NCBI RefSeq assembly: GCF_036237315.1
Contig: NZ_CP108356.1
Coordinates: 5,585,501-5,649,500, forward strand
DNA from: Streptomyces sp. NBC_01351
GTDB lineage: Bacteria > Actinomycetota > Actinomycetes > Streptomycetales > Streptomycetaceae
Reading direction: 5' to 3'
Length of the DNA: 64,000 nucleotides
Shown here: in pieces, positions 44,389-54,644 of the stretch
Layout of the letters: every line of letters begins with the position of its first letter
Numbering within the stretch: the first letter of the stretch is position 1
Notes under the pieces: model-generated
Told to the model about the DNA's origin: nothing
Databases searched by the model: none
What the model saw: only the letters and a program-made list of their open reading frames with translations
Program-made: the position numbers and the translations under genes

Positions 44389-44709
44389 GTGTACGCCATC
44401 GTGCGCAGCGGTGGTCGCCAGCACAAGGTTGCTGTTGGTGACATCGTTGAGGTTGACAAGATTTCCACTGCCAAGGTTGGCGACACGGTCGAGCTCTCGA
44501 CCCTGCTCGTTGTCGATGGCGACGCCGTGACCAGCGACCCGTGGGTCCTGGCCGGTATCAAGGTCACGGCCGAGATTGTGGACCACCACAAGGGCGCCAA
44601 GATCGACATCCTGCGCTACAAGAACAAGACCGGCTACCGCCGTCGCCAGGGTCACCGCCAGCAGTACACGGCGATCAAGGTCACCGGTATCCCCGCGGCT
44701 GCGAAGTAA
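44389..44709 (+). CDS. rplU: 50S ribosomal protein L21
   Basis: A 106-residue large-subunit protein that binds 23S rRNA. The GTG at 44389 gives [18 protein letters not shown], the invariant L21 start, preceded by a GAGAGAGAG site. KRRQ-type basic C terminus: [20 protein letters not shown]. It is first in the rplU-rpmA pair, 13 bp before rpmA, expressed from the promoter at 44214-44242. Confidence 0.97.
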   Translation: MYAIVRSGGRQHKVAVGDIVEVDKISTAKVGDTVELSTLLVVDGDAVTSDPWVLAGIKVTAEIVDHHKGAKIDILRYKNKTGYRRRQGHRQQYTAIKVTGIPAAAK

Positions 44710-44722
44710 GAGGGACTGAGAC

Positions 44723-44977
44723 ATGGCACACAAGAAGGGCGCATCGTCCACCCGGAACGGGCGCGACTCCAATGCCCAGCGGCTCGGCGTGAAGCGCTTC
44801 GGCGGTCAGGTCGTTTCCGCTGGTGAGATCCTCGTCCGCCAGCGCGGCACCCACTTCCACCCGGGTTCGGGTGTCGGTCGTGGTGGCGACGACACGCTGT
44901 TCGCGCTGCAGGCGGGTGCGGTCCAGTTCGGCACGCACCGTGGCCGCAAGGTCGTCAACATCGTTCCGGCCGCCTGA
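44723..44977 (+). CDS. rpmA: 50S ribosomal protein L27
   Basis: An 84-residue large-subunit protein whose N-terminal tail reaches the peptidyl-transferase centre. It begins [20 protein letters not shown], the standard L27 start without the cleaved extension found in some Firmicutes. [20 protein letters not shown] is the family signature. ATG at 44723; co-transcribed with rplU. Confidence 0.97.
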   Translation: MAHKKGASSTRNGRDSNAQRLGVKRFGGQVVSAGEILVRQRGTHFHPGSGVGRGGDDTLFALQAGAVQFGTHRGRKVVNIVPAA

Positions 44978-45010
44978 TCCAGCTCCTGCTGATCAAGCGT
45001 TCGTAACTTC

Positions 45011-45067
45011 CCGAGGGCGGATCTCAGCTCTTTCCGGCGTCAGCCGGGAAGAGAGGTCCGCCCTCGG
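45011..45067 (+). terminator. Imperfect hairpin after rpmA
   Basis: A long hairpin with an outer CCGAGGGCGGA stem and an inner stem with a bulge, between rpmA and obg. It probably reduces read-through. Confidence 0.7.
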
Positions 45068-45154
45068 CGCGTTGTCACATAGACACGTTTAATGGGCAGC
45101 AAGGCCTGCCACCGGATTTTCCGGACTATCCCCGCTGTATCTGGAGGAACAACC

Positions 45155-46600
45155 ATGACCACCTTCGTGGACCGCGTCGAGCTGCATGTCGCCGCGGGTA
45201 ACGGGGGCCACGGCTGCGCCTCCGTTCACCGGGAGAAGTTCAAGCCGCTCGGCGGCCCCGACGGCGGCAACGGCGGCCGTGGCGGTGACGTGATCCTTGT
45301 GGTGGAGCAGGCGATCACCACCCTGCTGGACTACCACCACAGCCCGCACCGCAAGGCCACCAACGGCCAGCCCGGCGCGGGCGACAACCGCTCCGGCAAG
45401 GACGGTACGGACCTGATCCTGCCCGTCCCGGACGGCACCGTCGTCCTCGACAAGGAGGGGAACGTCCTCGCCGACCTCGTCGGCCAGGGCACCACCTACG
45501 TCGCGGCCGAAGGTGGCCGCGGCGGCCTCGGCAACGCCGCGCTCTCCTCCGCGCGCCGCAAGGCGCCCGGCTTCGCGCTCCTCGGCGTCCCCGGCACCGC
45601 CGGCGACATCGTCCTGGAGCTCAAGACCGTCGCCGACGTGGCGCTCGTCGGCTTCCCGAGCGCGGGCAAGTCCTCGCTCATCTCGGTGCTCTCCGCGGCC
45701 AAGCCGAAGATCGCCGACTACCCCTTCACCACCCTGGTCCCCAACCTCGGCGTGGTCACCGCGGGCTCGACGGTCTACACGATCGCCGACGTCCCGGGTC
45801 TCATTCCCGGCGCCAGCCAGGGCCGTGGCCTCGGCCTGGAGTTCCTGCGCCACGTCGAGCGCTGCTCGATCCTCGTGCACGTCCTGGACACCGCCACCCT
45901 GGAGTCCGACCGCGACCCGCTCGCCGACCTCGACGCCATCGAGAACGAGCTCAAGCTCTACGGCGGCGGCCTGGAGAAGCGCCCGCGCCTCGTCGTCCTG
46001 AACAAGGTCGACATCCCGGACGGCCAGGAGCTCGCCGACATGGTCCGACCGGACCTGGAGGCGCGCGGCTACAAGGTCTTCGAGGTCTCCGCGGTCGCCC
46101 GCACGGGCCTCAAGGAGCTCTCCTACTTCCTCGCCCAGGTCATCGCCAAGGCGCGCGCCCGCAAGCCGAAGGAGGAGGCGACCCGCATCGTCATCCGCCC
46201 GAAGGCCGTGGACGACTCCGGCTTCACCATCACCTACGACGAGGTCGAGGACGTCTACAACGTCCGCGGCGAGAAGCCGGAGCGCTGGGTCCGCCAGACC
46301 GACTTCAACAACGACGAGGCCGTCGGCTACCTCGCGGACCGTCTCAACCGCCTCGGCGTCGAGGCGGCCCTGAAGAAGGCCGGCGCCCGCGCCGGCGACG
46401 GCGTGGCCATCGGCTCCGACGAGAACGCGGTCGTCTTCGACTGGGAGCCGACCGTGATGGCCGGCGCCGAGATGCTGGGCCGCCGTGGCGAGGACCACCG
46501 TCTGGACGAGCCCCGTCCGGCCACGCAGCGCCGCAAGGAGAAGGACGCGAAGCGCGGGGACTCGGCGCAGCAGGAGTACGACGAGTTCCGTCCCTTCTGA
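45155..46600 (+). CDS. obg: Obg/CgtA GTPase
   Basis: A 481-residue GTPase in large-subunit assembly and developmental control; in Streptomyces Obg influences the onset of aerial growth. The N-terminal Gly-rich Obg fold (1-160) has [16 protein letters not shown]. The G domain starts with GFPSAGKSS at 166-174, then [16 protein letters not shown] (G3), NKVD (G4) and a SAVA-type G5. The C-terminal OCT domain follows (from about 350). The ATG at 45155 has GGAGGAAC upstream. It follows rplU-rpmA in the conserved order. Confidence 0.96.
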   Translation: MTTFVDRVELHVAAGNGGHGCASVHREKFKPLGGPDGGNGGRGGDVILVVEQAITTLLDYHHSPHRKATNGQPGAGDNRSGKDGTDLILPVPDGTVVLDKEGNVLADLVGQGTTYVAAEGGRGGLGNAALSSARRKAPGFALLGVPGTAGDIVLELKTVADVALVGFPSAGKSSLISVLSAAKPKIADYPFTTLVPNLGVVTAGSTVYTIADVPGLIPGASQGRGLGLEFLRHVERCSILVHVLDTATLESDRDPLADLDAIENELKLYGGGLEKRPRLVVLNKVDIPDGQELADMVRPDLEARGYKVFEVSAVARTGLKELSYFLAQVIAKARARKPKEEATRIVIRPKAVDDSGFTITYDEVEDVYNVRGEKPERWVRQTDFNNDEAVGYLADRLNRLGVEAALKKAGARAGDGVAIGSDENAVVFDWEPTVMAGAEMLGRRGEDHRLDEPRPATQRRKEKDAKRGDSAQQEYDEFRPF

Positions 46601-46678
46601 CCCGGCCGTGTTCGTGCGGTGCCCGGGTGCCGGGCGGTCTTGATCTGCTGTTTACCCAGGTCGCCTAGGATCCACCGG

Positions 46679-48295
46679 GTGAGCAGCACGAATCTACCCA
46701 CCGTTTCCGTTGTGGTGATCGCGTACAACGATGCCGAGCTCGTGGGCGAAGCCGTCGGTTCGGCTCTCGCCCAGGGCCCGGTGGTCGCCGAGGTCATCGC
46801 GGTGAACGACTCCTCGTCCGACGGCACCGCGCGCGTGCTGGACGAGCTGGCCGCCCGCCACCCGCGCCTCAAGGCCGTACACCGTACGGAGAACAGTGGC
46901 GGGTGCGGGACCCCGCGCAACGACGGGATCGCGGCCGCGACCTCCTCGTACGTGCTGTTCCTGGACAGCGACGACGTGCTGCCCCCGGGGGCGGCCGACG
47001 CCTTGGTGCGCGCGGCCGTGGAGCACCGGGCGGCAGTCACCGTCGGCGCGTGCGTACGCCGGGAGCTGCCGCAGCACCACGACGTGCCGTGGATGCCCGG
47101 GCTGTACACCGCGGGCGATGTGATCGACCGGCCCGCGGACCGGCCCGAGCTGGTCCGCGACACGCTCTGCGTCAACAAGCTGTACGAGCGGTCATTCCTG
47201 GATGAGCATTCGATCCGCTTTCCCGACGGCCGCTTCATCTACGAGGACTTCGTCTTCACCGCACGCGTCCTGGCCGCCGCCCCCCGCATCGCGGTGATCG
47301 ACGACCTCGTCTACGTGTGGCACGTGCGCCGCGCCGCCGCCCAGGTGTCCATCTCCCTGGACCGCAAGGACGTCGGGAACTGGCGCTCCCGCATCGAGGC
47401 CCACCGCACCGCCTCCCGGACCCTCGCCGCGGCCTCCCCGGATCTGGGCCTCGCCTGCCAGGTGAAGTTCCTGGAGTACGACCTGCGCATGTACCTGCGC
47501 GAGCTCGGCAAGGACCCCGAGTACCAGGCCGCCTGGTGGACCCTGACCCGCGAGTACCTCGACACCTTCGACGAGGCCGCCGTCGAGGCCGCCGCCCCGC
47601 ACGCGCGCTGGGTCGTACGGGTGCTGCGGGCCACCGCCACCCCGCCCGCCGACGTCGAGCGGCTGACCCGCTTCGCCGCCGAGCCGCCGCGGCTGCTGCC
47701 CCCGTACGCGACCGGCCCCGACGGGGTGCCCGTGTGGAGCGAGGAGCTCCCGATCGAGCTGGACGGCCTGCGCGAGCTGCCGACGGACGCGCTGCCGGTG
47801 ACCATAGACGCCGAACCGGCGGGCAACGCGGCCGTCCGGCTGCGGCTGCACGACCTGTACGGGCGGCTGGCGGCGGCCGGCCCGCGGACCGCGCAGCTGC
47901 GCTTCCTGCCCCGCGCCGGCGGCGATCCGGTACTCGCCAAGCCCGTGCACCTCACCCCGGACGAGGAGGGCGGCTGGTCGGTGGTGCTGCCCTTCCGCCT
48001 CGCCGACCTGGCCGCCACCGGCCGCAGCATGGGCCTGCGCAGGCTCCAGGCGTGGAACGTCGGCGTGGTGGTGGAGTGCGAGGACGGAAGCTCCCTGCTC
48101 ACCTCCCTGCGCCCCCGGGGCCGTCTGCTGCGGCGCCGCGCCCTGCCCAGCAGCCGGTACGGTGTTTTGTTGACGCAGCCGTACCGGACGGGTTCGGGCT
48201 CGCTCGCCCTGCGCCTCGCGCCCGGCGCGGCGGGTGCGCTGTACCTCGTACAGAACCGGATCGGCCGGGCGAGGGCAGGCTACGCGTCGCGCTGA
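46679..48295 (+). CDS. Family 2 glycosyltransferase (wall polymer type)
   Basis: A 538-residue enzyme. The GT2 domain occupies about 1-230: VSVVVIAYNDAELVGEAVGS, a D-x-S type donor site (AVNDSSSDGT), ENSGGCGTPRNDGIAAATSS and the metal-binding LFLDSDDVLPPG. The remaining 300 residues form an accessory domain with beta-rich C terminus. Its N-terminal domain is clearly paralogous to that of the large polymerase at 50575-53496. It starts at GTG 46679. It precedes galE by 31 bp on the same strand, which suggests a shared transcript. Acceptor unknown; a secondary wall glycopolymer is inferred from neighbours. Confidence 0.87.
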   Translation: MSSTNLPTVSVVVIAYNDAELVGEAVGSALAQGPVVAEVIAVNDSSSDGTARVLDELAARHPRLKAVHRTENSGGCGTPRNDGIAAATSSYVLFLDSDDVLPPGAADALVRAAVEHRAAVTVGACVRRELPQHHDVPWMPGLYTAGDVIDRPADRPELVRDTLCVNKLYERSFLDEHSIRFPDGRFIYEDFVFTARVLAAAPRIAVIDDLVYVWHVRRAAAQVSISLDRKDVGNWRSRIEAHRTASRTLAAASPDLGLACQVKFLEYDLRMYLRELGKDPEYQAAWWTLTREYLDTFDEAAVEAAAPHARWVVRVLRATATPPADVERLTRFAAEPPRLLPPYATGPDGVPVWSEELPIELDGLRELPTDALPVTIDAEPAGNAAVRLRLHDLYGRLAAAGPRTAQLRFLPRAGGDPVLAKPVHLTPDEEGGWSVVLPFRLADLAATGRSMGLRRLQAWNVGVVVECEDGSSLLTSLRPRGRLLRRRALPSSRYGVLLTQPYRTGSGSLALRLAPGAAGALYLVQNRIGRARAGYASR

Positions 48296-48326
48296 GCACG
48301 ACCCCAGACAGGACCAGGAGCTGCAC

Positions 48327-49352
48327 ATGACCTTTCTGATCACCGGTGGCGCCGGATACATCGGCTCGCACGTCGTCCGCGCGATGGTGCTCGCGGGGGA
48401 GAAGGTCGTGGTCTTCGACGACCTCTCCACGGGCGACGAGGACCGTGTGCCGGAGGGCGTTCCGCTGGTGGTCGGCTCGGTCCTGGACCGCCTGGCGCTG
48501 GACGCGGTCATCCGCGCGCACAAGATCACCGGCGTGGTGCACCTGGCGGGCAAGAAGCAGGTCGGCGAGTCCGTCGAGAAGCCGTTGCACTACTACCACG
48601 AGAACGTGCAGGGCCTCACGGTCCTGCTCCAGGCCGTGGCCGAGGCCGGCGTCCGCAACTTCCTCTTCTCCTCCTCCGCCTCCGTCTACGGCATGCCCGA
48701 CGTGGACCTGGTCACCGAGGACACCCCGTGCGCGCCGCTGAGCCCCTACGGCGAGACGAAGCTGGCGGGCGAGTGGCTGGTCCGCGCCGCGGGCAGGGCG
48801 CACGGCATCTCCACCGCCTGCCTGCGCTACTTCAACGTGGCGGGCGCCGCGACCCCCGAGCTCGCCGACACGGGCGTCTACAACCTGGTCCCGATGGTCT
48901 TCGAGCGCTATGACAAGGGCGAGGGCGCGCGCATCTTCGGCGACGACTACCCGACGCCGGACGGCACCTGCATCCGCGACTACATCCACGTCGAGGACCT
49001 CGCGGAGGCCCACGTGGCGGCGGCCCACAAGCTCGCCGAGTGGGCCGCGGCCAGGGACTACAAGGACCTCACCGTCAACATCGGGCGGGGCGAGGGCGTC
49101 TCCGTCGCCGAGATGGTAGACCTCCTCAACAAGAGCACCGGGCACGCGCACCCCCCGGTGATCAGCCCGCGCCGCCCCGGCGACCCGGCGAAGGTCGTGG
49201 CCTCGGCCGAAAAGATCACCAGCGTGCTGGGCTGGAAGGCCCGGCACGACGTCCGTGCCATGGTGACCTCCGCCTGGGCGGGCTGGGAGGCCAACAAGGC
49301 CGCGAAGGCCGCCGCCCACAAGGACCGCCACAAGGACGTCCACGCGGTCTGA
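48327..49352 (+). CDS. galE: UDP-glucose 4-epimerase (GalE-type)
   Basis: A 341-residue extended short-chain dehydrogenase that interconverts UDP-glucose and UDP-galactose, possibly the N-acetyl forms. The NAD-binding TGGAGYIGSH lies at residues 6-15. Catalytic SSSASVYG and Tyr141/Lys145 (YGETK) are followed by RYFNVAGA and RDYIHVEDLAEAH. Length is standard. The ATG at 48327 follows AGGAG. It lies between two glycosyltransferases, so it probably supplies the sugar nucleotide for the polymer made by this block. Substrate specificity is not resolved. Confidence 0.92.
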   Translation: MTFLITGGAGYIGSHVVRAMVLAGEKVVVFDDLSTGDEDRVPEGVPLVVGSVLDRLALDAVIRAHKITGVVHLAGKKQVGESVEKPLHYYHENVQGLTVLLQAVAEAGVRNFLFSSSASVYGMPDVDLVTEDTPCAPLSPYGETKLAGEWLVRAAGRAHGISTACLRYFNVAGAATPELADTGVYNLVPMVFERYDKGEGARIFGDDYPTPDGTCIRDYIHVEDLAEAHVAAAHKLAEWAAARDYKDLTVNIGRGEGVSVAEMVDLLNKSTGHAHPPVISPRRPGDPAKVVASAEKITSVLGWKARHDVRAMVTSAWAGWEANKAAKAAAHKDRHKDVHAV

Positions 49353-49374
49353 CGAGCCCGGGACACCATGTGAA

Positions 49375-49411
49375 AGCCGCCCGCCCCGGACGAGTTCCGG
49401 GGCGGGCGGCT
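49375..49411. terminator. Bidirectional terminator between galE and the GT4 gene
   Basis: A perfect 16-bp stem (49375-49390 with 49396-49411) with a CGAGT loop, between convergent stops at 49352 and 49430. Confidence 0.85.
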
Positions 49412-49429
49412 CCATGTCCGCGGGTGTTG

Positions 49430-50578
49430 CTAGCGCTCCAGGAAGGAGAACAGCTCCTCCCACCGGTCGGTGATCTCGGCGCTGGAGTACCGCTGCACCG
49501 AGCGGAACGCGGTGTCCCCGAGCCGGTCGCGCAGCTCCGCGTCGGTCATCAGGGCGTCCAGGTGCCCGGCCAGCTCCATCGTGTTGCCCAGCCGGGCCAG
49601 CAGCCCGTCCTCACCGTGCCGGACGATCTCCCGCACGCCGGGCGCGCAATCGAAGGCCGCGACGGGCAGGCCCGCCGCCATCGCCTCCAGCAGGGTGATC
49701 GGGAAGCCCTCGGCACGCGAGGCCTGCGCGAAGACCGAGGCCCCGCGCAGCGCTCCCAGCACGTCGTCGGTGCTGCCCATCCACTGCACGGACTCGTCCA
49801 GCCCCAGCGAGGCGCAGTGCGCCCGCAGCGCCGGCTCCTCCACGCCCGCCCCGTAGATCCGCAGAACCCAGTCGGGGTGGTGCGGGGAGGCGTCCGCCCA
49901 GGCGTCGAGCAGCAGGTCGACGCCCTTCTCGAAGGCGAGGCGGCCGACGCAGGCCACGACCCTCTCGGTGCGCGGCGCGGGGGAGTCGGGCATGAAGGGC
50001 AGCGGGTTCGGCATGCTGCCCACGTTCTCCATGCCCGCCCGGATCCACAGGTCCGCGTCCTCCGGGGTCAGCACCAGCAGCCGGTCGACCTCGGGGTAGT
50101 ACCGGCGGACCCGCTCGCCACGCGTCGACTTCTGGCTGGCCTCGAAGGACTCGTGGCTCATCCCGATGACGGTGAGCCCCTTGGTGTCGGCGAGGGCCAC
50201 CCACTCCATCGCCCAGACCTGGGTGACGATGACCACGCTGCCCGGGCGGGCCGCGCGGAACAGCTCGGTGAGCCGCTCCGCCTTGGCCCGCATCTTCGCC
50301 CGCCGGGCCGCCTGCCGGCGCCGCTCGGGCGCGTTCAGCCGGCCCTTGATCCCGCGCAGCCTGCGCGCCGAGGGCGGGTGGGCGTCGTACAGGGTGGTCA
50401 TCTCGTACGGCAGGTCCGCCGGCAGTGTCTGGCGGATCTGCTCGGGGACCGGGGCGATGCCGACGATGTGGACCCGGTGCCCGCGCTCGGTGAACAGCCG
50501 GGCCATCTGGTGGGACCAGGTGGTCACGCCGCCGAGCTCGTCGACGTTGTTGGAGACGATGAAGATTTCCCGGCTCAC
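49430..50578 (-). CDS. Family 4 glycosyltransferase
   Basis: A 382-residue GT-B fold enzyme. The N-terminal acceptor domain begins MSREIFIVSNNVDELGGVTT. The C-terminal donor domain has VACVGRLAFEKGVDLLLDAW and the family's E-x7-E region, seen as SRAEGFPITLLEAMAAGLPVAA. There is no signal peptide. The start GTG at 50578 overlaps the stop of the upstream TagF-like gene by four bases (GTGA), so the two are translationally coupled and act together. The donor sugar is unknown; it probably decorates or primes the polymer made by its partner. Confidence 0.9.
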   Translation of the reverse strand: MSREIFIVSNNVDELGGVTTWSHQMARLFTERGHRVHIVGIAPVPEQIRQTLPADLPYEMTTLYDAHPPSARRLRGIKGRLNAPERRRQAARRAKMRAKAERLTELFRAARPGSVVIVTQVWAMEWVALADTKGLTVIGMSHESFEASQKSTRGERVRRYYPEVDRLLVLTPEDADLWIRAGMENVGSMPNPLPFMPDSPAPRTERVVACVGRLAFEKGVDLLLDAWADASPHHPDWVLRIYGAGVEEPALRAHCASLGLDESVQWMGSTDDVLGALRGASVFAQASRAEGFPITLLEAMAAGLPVAAFDCAPGVREIVRHGEDGLLARLGNTMELAGHLDALMTDAELRDRLGDTAFRSVQRYSSAEITDRWEELFSFLER

Positions 50579-53496
50579 TTGCCGCTCCTGGTGAAGAACT
50601 TCTCGACGATCTGGCGGGCGGCGTCCCCGCGGTCGTACTCGCCGAACTCGGTGAGGAAACGCTGCCGCGCCTCGGCGTACTTGGCGTCCGCCTCCTCGAA
50701 GACCGACAGCGCCTGCAGGAGCTCGTCCGCCTTGGCGACCACCGGACCGGGTGCCTTCTCCTTCAGGTCGAAGTAGGTGCCGCGGATGTCCGTGGCGTAC
50801 TTCTCGTAGTCGTACGCGAAGAACAGCATCGGCCGGTCCAGCAGGGCGTAGTCGAACATCACGGACGAGTAGTCGGTGATCAGCCCGTCCGCGAGGGCCA
50901 GCAGCGGGGTGATGTCGTGGTGCCGGGAGACGTCCACGACACGGCCCGCGACCGACGGCGGCAGCGAGACGCTGTTGAGGTAGTGCGTGCGCACCAGCAG
51001 CGTGAAGCGGTCGCCGAGCCGGTCGGCGAACTCCTCCACGTCGAAGGGGAACACGAAGCCCTCGACGGTGCCGTCGGCGGCTGCCCGGAAGGTTGGCGCG
51101 TACAGCAGCACCTTCTTCTCCGGGTCGATGCCGAGCTCGGCGGCCAGCGGCCCGCGCACCCGCTCACCGCTGTGCGCCTCGCTGCGGTGCGCCTCGACGA
51201 GGGCGTCGTTGCGCGGGTAACCGCTGCGCAGCAGCACCTCGTCGCGCAGCCGGAAGCCCTTGGCGAGGGTGCGGGCGTCGTGCTCGGAGCGGATCAGGAA
51301 GTGGTCGAAGCGGTCGACGGCCGCCTGGAAGCGGTCCTGGCCGGCCCGTCCCTGCGCCTTCGTGCGCGGCTCGTGGAAGCCCATCCGCTTGAGCGCGGAA
51401 CCGTGCCAGGTCTGGATGTACGTGGTTCCCGCGCGCTTGGTCAGGGCCAGCGGGAAGCCCTGGTTGTCCACCCAGTACTCGGCCTGGGCCAGCGCCCGCA
51501 GGTACGCCCAGCTCCAACGGCGCACCAGGGTGGCCTCCTTGGGGAAGCCTGTGGGCTTGCCGCCCGCGTACGACCAGATCGCCTCGAAGGGCGCGCCCTG
51601 GCGCACCAGCTCCTCGTAGATCGCCTTCGGGCTGTCGCTGTACTGCTTGCCCATGTGGCTCTCGAAGACGACCGTGCCCTTCTTGATCGGCAGCTTCGAG
51701 AAGACCTCGTGGTAGACCTTCACCTTCTGCTCGCCGGAGCCGAGGTTCCGGCGGGCCCGCAGGGCCTTGCGCAGGCCCCGCTTCACCACGTTGGCCGCCT
51801 TGCCCTGTATGGCGTTGTTGATCAGCGACTGGGTGCGGACGGCGGCGGCGCTCTCGGCGGTCAGGACGTAGGAGAGGTTGCCCTTCTTGGTCATCTCCGG
51901 CTCGAAGCGGTCGGAGACCAGCCGGGTCAGCCGCGGCCGCACGCGCAGCCGGGCCGCCGACTCCAGGTCGACCCCACCGACGGAGACGCGGGTGGTGATC
52001 TTCTCGCCTCCGGCCGTCAGCTTCAGCCGGACGTCCCAGACGGCGTCGATGATGCCGAGGGGACGGACGGTCGAGCCGACGTCGGCGGTGCCGGTCCACT
52101 CGATCGTGTCACCGGCGTGGCGCACGGTTGCCACCGGGAAGCTGAAAGAACGCACGCCGATCTGCCGGCGGGCCCGGAATTCGAGCGAGGCCTTCAGCTC
52201 CGCGTCCGCCGGGATCCGCCCCAGCGGGTTCACGACGGCGCCCGACAGCGTGACCGTGCCGCGCCCGTCGTCCTCGTAGGAGGTGAGGCGGTTGCCTAGC
52301 TGGAGGGAGGTGAGCGGGGCGGTGTGGAAGCCCTGCCCGGTGACGTCCAGTATCCGGCGGGCCTCGTCGGCGTCGTCGGTGTCGGCGGCGTCGATGTGCT
52401 CCGCGCACCAGTAGACGCGACCGTCGCGCTCGGCGAGGGGGGAGGAGAGCCGGCCCTTGTTGGTCATGGCGTCGGCGGCCGGGAGCAGGTTGTCCCAGTC
52501 CTCCTTGCCCAGCAGGTAGGCGCAGATCGCCTGGAGGTACGTGACGTTCTCGTACGCCACCGGGTCGATGCCGGCCAGGTAGCCGTTGGCGAGGCGGGCG
52601 AACTCCTGGCGGTACTCGTCGCTGAGCAGGGGCAGGTCGCGCAGGTGCAGCACCAGGTCGTGCTTGAGGAACTTGGCGTCCTTCGCGGACTTGATGTCCG
52701 TGTGGCCCTTCGAGGCGAGCAGCTCGTCGACGCGGCGGTGGATCTCCATCCGGTGGACGAAGTTCGCGATCTCGTGGCGCCGGTTGCTGATCGACTTCGC
52801 CGCCGCCTTCTCGATCACGTTCCAGAAGTAGACGTGGTTCGGGATCAGGGTGATGCGGCGGGCGGCCACGTAGGCCTGCGCGGAGAACAGCAGGTCCTCG
52901 TAGTGGATCCCGACCGGGAACTCCAGGCCCTGCTCCAGCAGGAACTCGCGCCGGTAGCACTTGTTCGTGGAGAGGGTGTCGTAGACCAGCAGGTCCGGGA
53001 ACTCGGTGATCGACTCCAGGGTGCGCGTGCGCGAGTAGATCCAGGGGTACCACTCGGTGGTCTTGCCCCACCGGTTGTCGAGGTGCACGCGTACGCACAT
53101 GCCCGAGACCAGGTCGGAGCCGGTCCGCTCGGCCGCGTCCAGCATGTTCCGGCAGGCGTTGCGCTCCAGTACGTCGTCGCTGTCCAGGAACATGACGTAC
53201 GTGCCGGTGGCCTGCTGGATGCCGTGGTTGCGGGGCGCACCGCAGCCGCCGCTGTTCTCCGGCAGCCGGAAGGCCCGCACTCTCCCCGGATGCGCCGCTT
53301 CCAGTTCCTGGGCGACCGCGAACGAGCGGTCCTTGCTGCAGTCGTCGACGATCACGACTTCGACCCCGTGCAGGGTCTGGTCCAATACCGACCGGACTGC
53401 TGTCGACAGACGCTCTGCGTCGTTGTAGACGATGACGACCACGGAGACGTCGGGCACGTGCACCTCGATCCCTTCGATTCGTTTCGTTCCGCTCAT
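50575..53496 (-). CDS. GT2 plus TagF-like bifunctional wall-polymer polymerase
   Basis: A 973-residue two-domain enzyme. The N-terminal GT2 domain (about 10-240) has VSVVVIVYNDAERLSTAVRS, ENSGGCGAPRNHGIQQATG and MFLDSDDVLERN. A central beta-rich region (about 380-560) follows. The C-terminal domain (from about 610) resembles CDP-glycerol:polyglycerol-phosphate transferases, with VVFESHMGKQYSDSPKAIYE, TWHGSALKRMGF, LLYAPTFR, and the late LITDYSSVMFDYALLDRPM. Together these predict synthesis of a phosphodiester-linked, sugar-containing teichoic-type polymer. The ATG at 53496 is chosen because in-frame sequence further upstream is unconserved. It is coupled to the GT4 gene. Confidence 0.9.
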   Translation of the reverse strand: MSGTKRIEGIEVHVPDVSVVVIVYNDAERLSTAVRSVLDQTLHGVEVVIVDDCSKDRSFAVAQELEAAHPGRVRAFRLPENSGGCGAPRNHGIQQATGTYVMFLDSDDVLERNACRNMLDAAERTGSDLVSGMCVRVHLDNRWGKTTEWYPWIYSRTRTLESITEFPDLLVYDTLSTNKCYRREFLLEQGLEFPVGIHYEDLLFSAQAYVAARRITLIPNHVYFWNVIEKAAAKSISNRRHEIANFVHRMEIHRRVDELLASKGHTDIKSAKDAKFLKHDLVLHLRDLPLLSDEYRQEFARLANGYLAGIDPVAYENVTYLQAICAYLLGKEDWDNLLPAADAMTNKGRLSSPLAERDGRVYWCAEHIDAADTDDADEARRILDVTGQGFHTAPLTSLQLGNRLTSYEDDGRGTVTLSGAVVNPLGRIPADAELKASLEFRARRQIGVRSFSFPVATVRHAGDTIEWTGTADVGSTVRPLGIIDAVWDVRLKLTAGGEKITTRVSVGGVDLESAARLRVRPRLTRLVSDRFEPEMTKKGNLSYVLTAESAAAVRTQSLINNAIQGKAANVVKRGLRKALRARRNLGSGEQKVKVYHEVFSKLPIKKGTVVFESHMGKQYSDSPKAIYEELVRQGAPFEAIWSYAGGKPTGFPKEATLVRRWSWAYLRALAQAEYWVDNQGFPLALTKRAGTTYIQTWHGSALKRMGFHEPRTKAQGRAGQDRFQAAVDRFDHFLIRSEHDARTLAKGFRLRDEVLLRSGYPRNDALVEAHRSEAHSGERVRGPLAAELGIDPEKKVLLYAPTFRAAADGTVEGFVFPFDVEEFADRLGDRFTLLVRTHYLNSVSLPPSVAGRVVDVSRHHDITPLLALADGLITDYSSVMFDYALLDRPMLFFAYDYEKYATDIRGTYFDLKEKAPGPVVAKADELLQALSVFEEADAKYAEARQRFLTEFGEYDRGDAARQIVEKFFTRSGK

Positions 53497-53657
53497 TCCG
53501 CTTATCCCGTCAAAGCTACCGTGCGCCGCCCTCCGCTCAGGCAGGCCGACCTCGGCGGGCCGTCCGCCAACCACCGCCGTGCATACTTCTAAGGAAGACG
53601 GTGAGTGGCGGGTCCTGTCGCCCACAATCACCCGTTCGGAGCCAGCAGGAAGTGTTC

Positions 53658-54644
53658 ATGACGAAGCTGTCCGTAGTTGTCCCCTGCTACAACGAAGAAG
53701 CGGTCATCGACAGCTTCGACGCGGAGATCCGCAGGGTCCTGGACTCCCTCCCCGTCGAGTACGAGGTCTGTTACGTCGACGACGGCAGCCGCGACGGCAC
53801 CCTCGGGAAGCTCCGGAAGATCGCCGCCGAATACGGCGAGCAGACCCGGTACGTCTCCTTCAGCCGCAACTTCGGCAAGGAGGCCGGCATGCTCGCCGGC
53901 CTGCGCGAGACCACCGGCGACGCCGTCGTGATCATGGACGCGGATCTCCAGCACCCGCCGGAGCTCATCGCGACCATGCTCGACTACTACCGCCAGGGCC
54001 ACGACCAGATCATCGCCCGCCGCACGCGCGAGGGCGACAAGAAGCTCCGCAGCGCGCTCAGCCGCCTGTACTACCGGGGTGTGAACCGCTGGGTCGACGT
54101 CGAGCTCACCGACGGCGTGGGCGACTTCCGCATGCTGTCGCGTCCGGCCGTGGACGCCCTGCTGTCGCTGCCGGAGTACAACCGCTTCTCCAAGGGCCTC
54201 TTCTCCTGGATCGGTTTCGACACCGTCCACTTCGACTACCAGAACGCCCAGCGCGAGGCCGGCGAGACCAAGTGGAAGTTCGGCTCCCTGCTGAACTACG
54301 GCATGGACGGCCTGATCTCCTTCAACAACCGGCCGCTGCGCATCGGGATCTGGCTCGGCGTCTCGCTGGTCGCCCTGACCGGCCTGTACGCCCTGTGGAT
54401 CACGATCATGGCGATGACCAACGGCGTCGAGTCGCCCGGCTACGTCACCATCGTGGCGATGATCGCCGGCATCGGCGGCGTGCAGATGATCATGCTGGGT
54501 CTGATCGGAGAGTACATCGGGCGCATCTACTACGAGACCAAGCGGCGCCCGCACTTCCTGGTGAAGGAATCGCACGGCGTGGACCCGGTCTCGGGAACCG
54601 CCACGGCGGCACAGGCCACGATCGTGGAGCGCAGCGCCCGATGA
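53658..54644 (+). CDS. GtrB/DPM1-like polyprenyl-phosphate glycosyltransferase
   Basis: A 328-residue GT2 enzyme with a C-terminal pair of membrane helices. The GT domain has LSVVVPCYNEEAVIDSF, YVDDGSRDGTLGKLRK, the metal motif IMDADLQHPPELI and the late RREGDKK/KW region. The membrane part is GIWLGVSLVALTGLYALWI and a second segment near TIVAMIAGIGGVQMIMLGLIG. Such enzymes load a sugar onto undecaprenyl phosphate for transfer outside the membrane. The ATG at 53658 has AGGAAG just upstream. The stop overlaps the start of the GtrA-like gene by four bases. Confidence 0.93.
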   Translation: MTKLSVVVPCYNEEAVIDSFDAEIRRVLDSLPVEYEVCYVDDGSRDGTLGKLRKIAAEYGEQTRYVSFSRNFGKEAGMLAGLRETTGDAVVIMDADLQHPPELIATMLDYYRQGHDQIIARRTREGDKKLRSALSRLYYRGVNRWVDVELTDGVGDFRMLSRPAVDALLSLPEYNRFSKGLFSWIGFDTVHFDYQNAQREAGETKWKFGSLLNYGMDGLISFNNRPLRIGIWLGVSLVALTGLYALWITIMAMTNGVESPGYVTIVAMIAGIGGVQMIMLGLIGEYIGRIYYETKRRPHFLVKESHGVDPVSGTATAAQATIVERSAR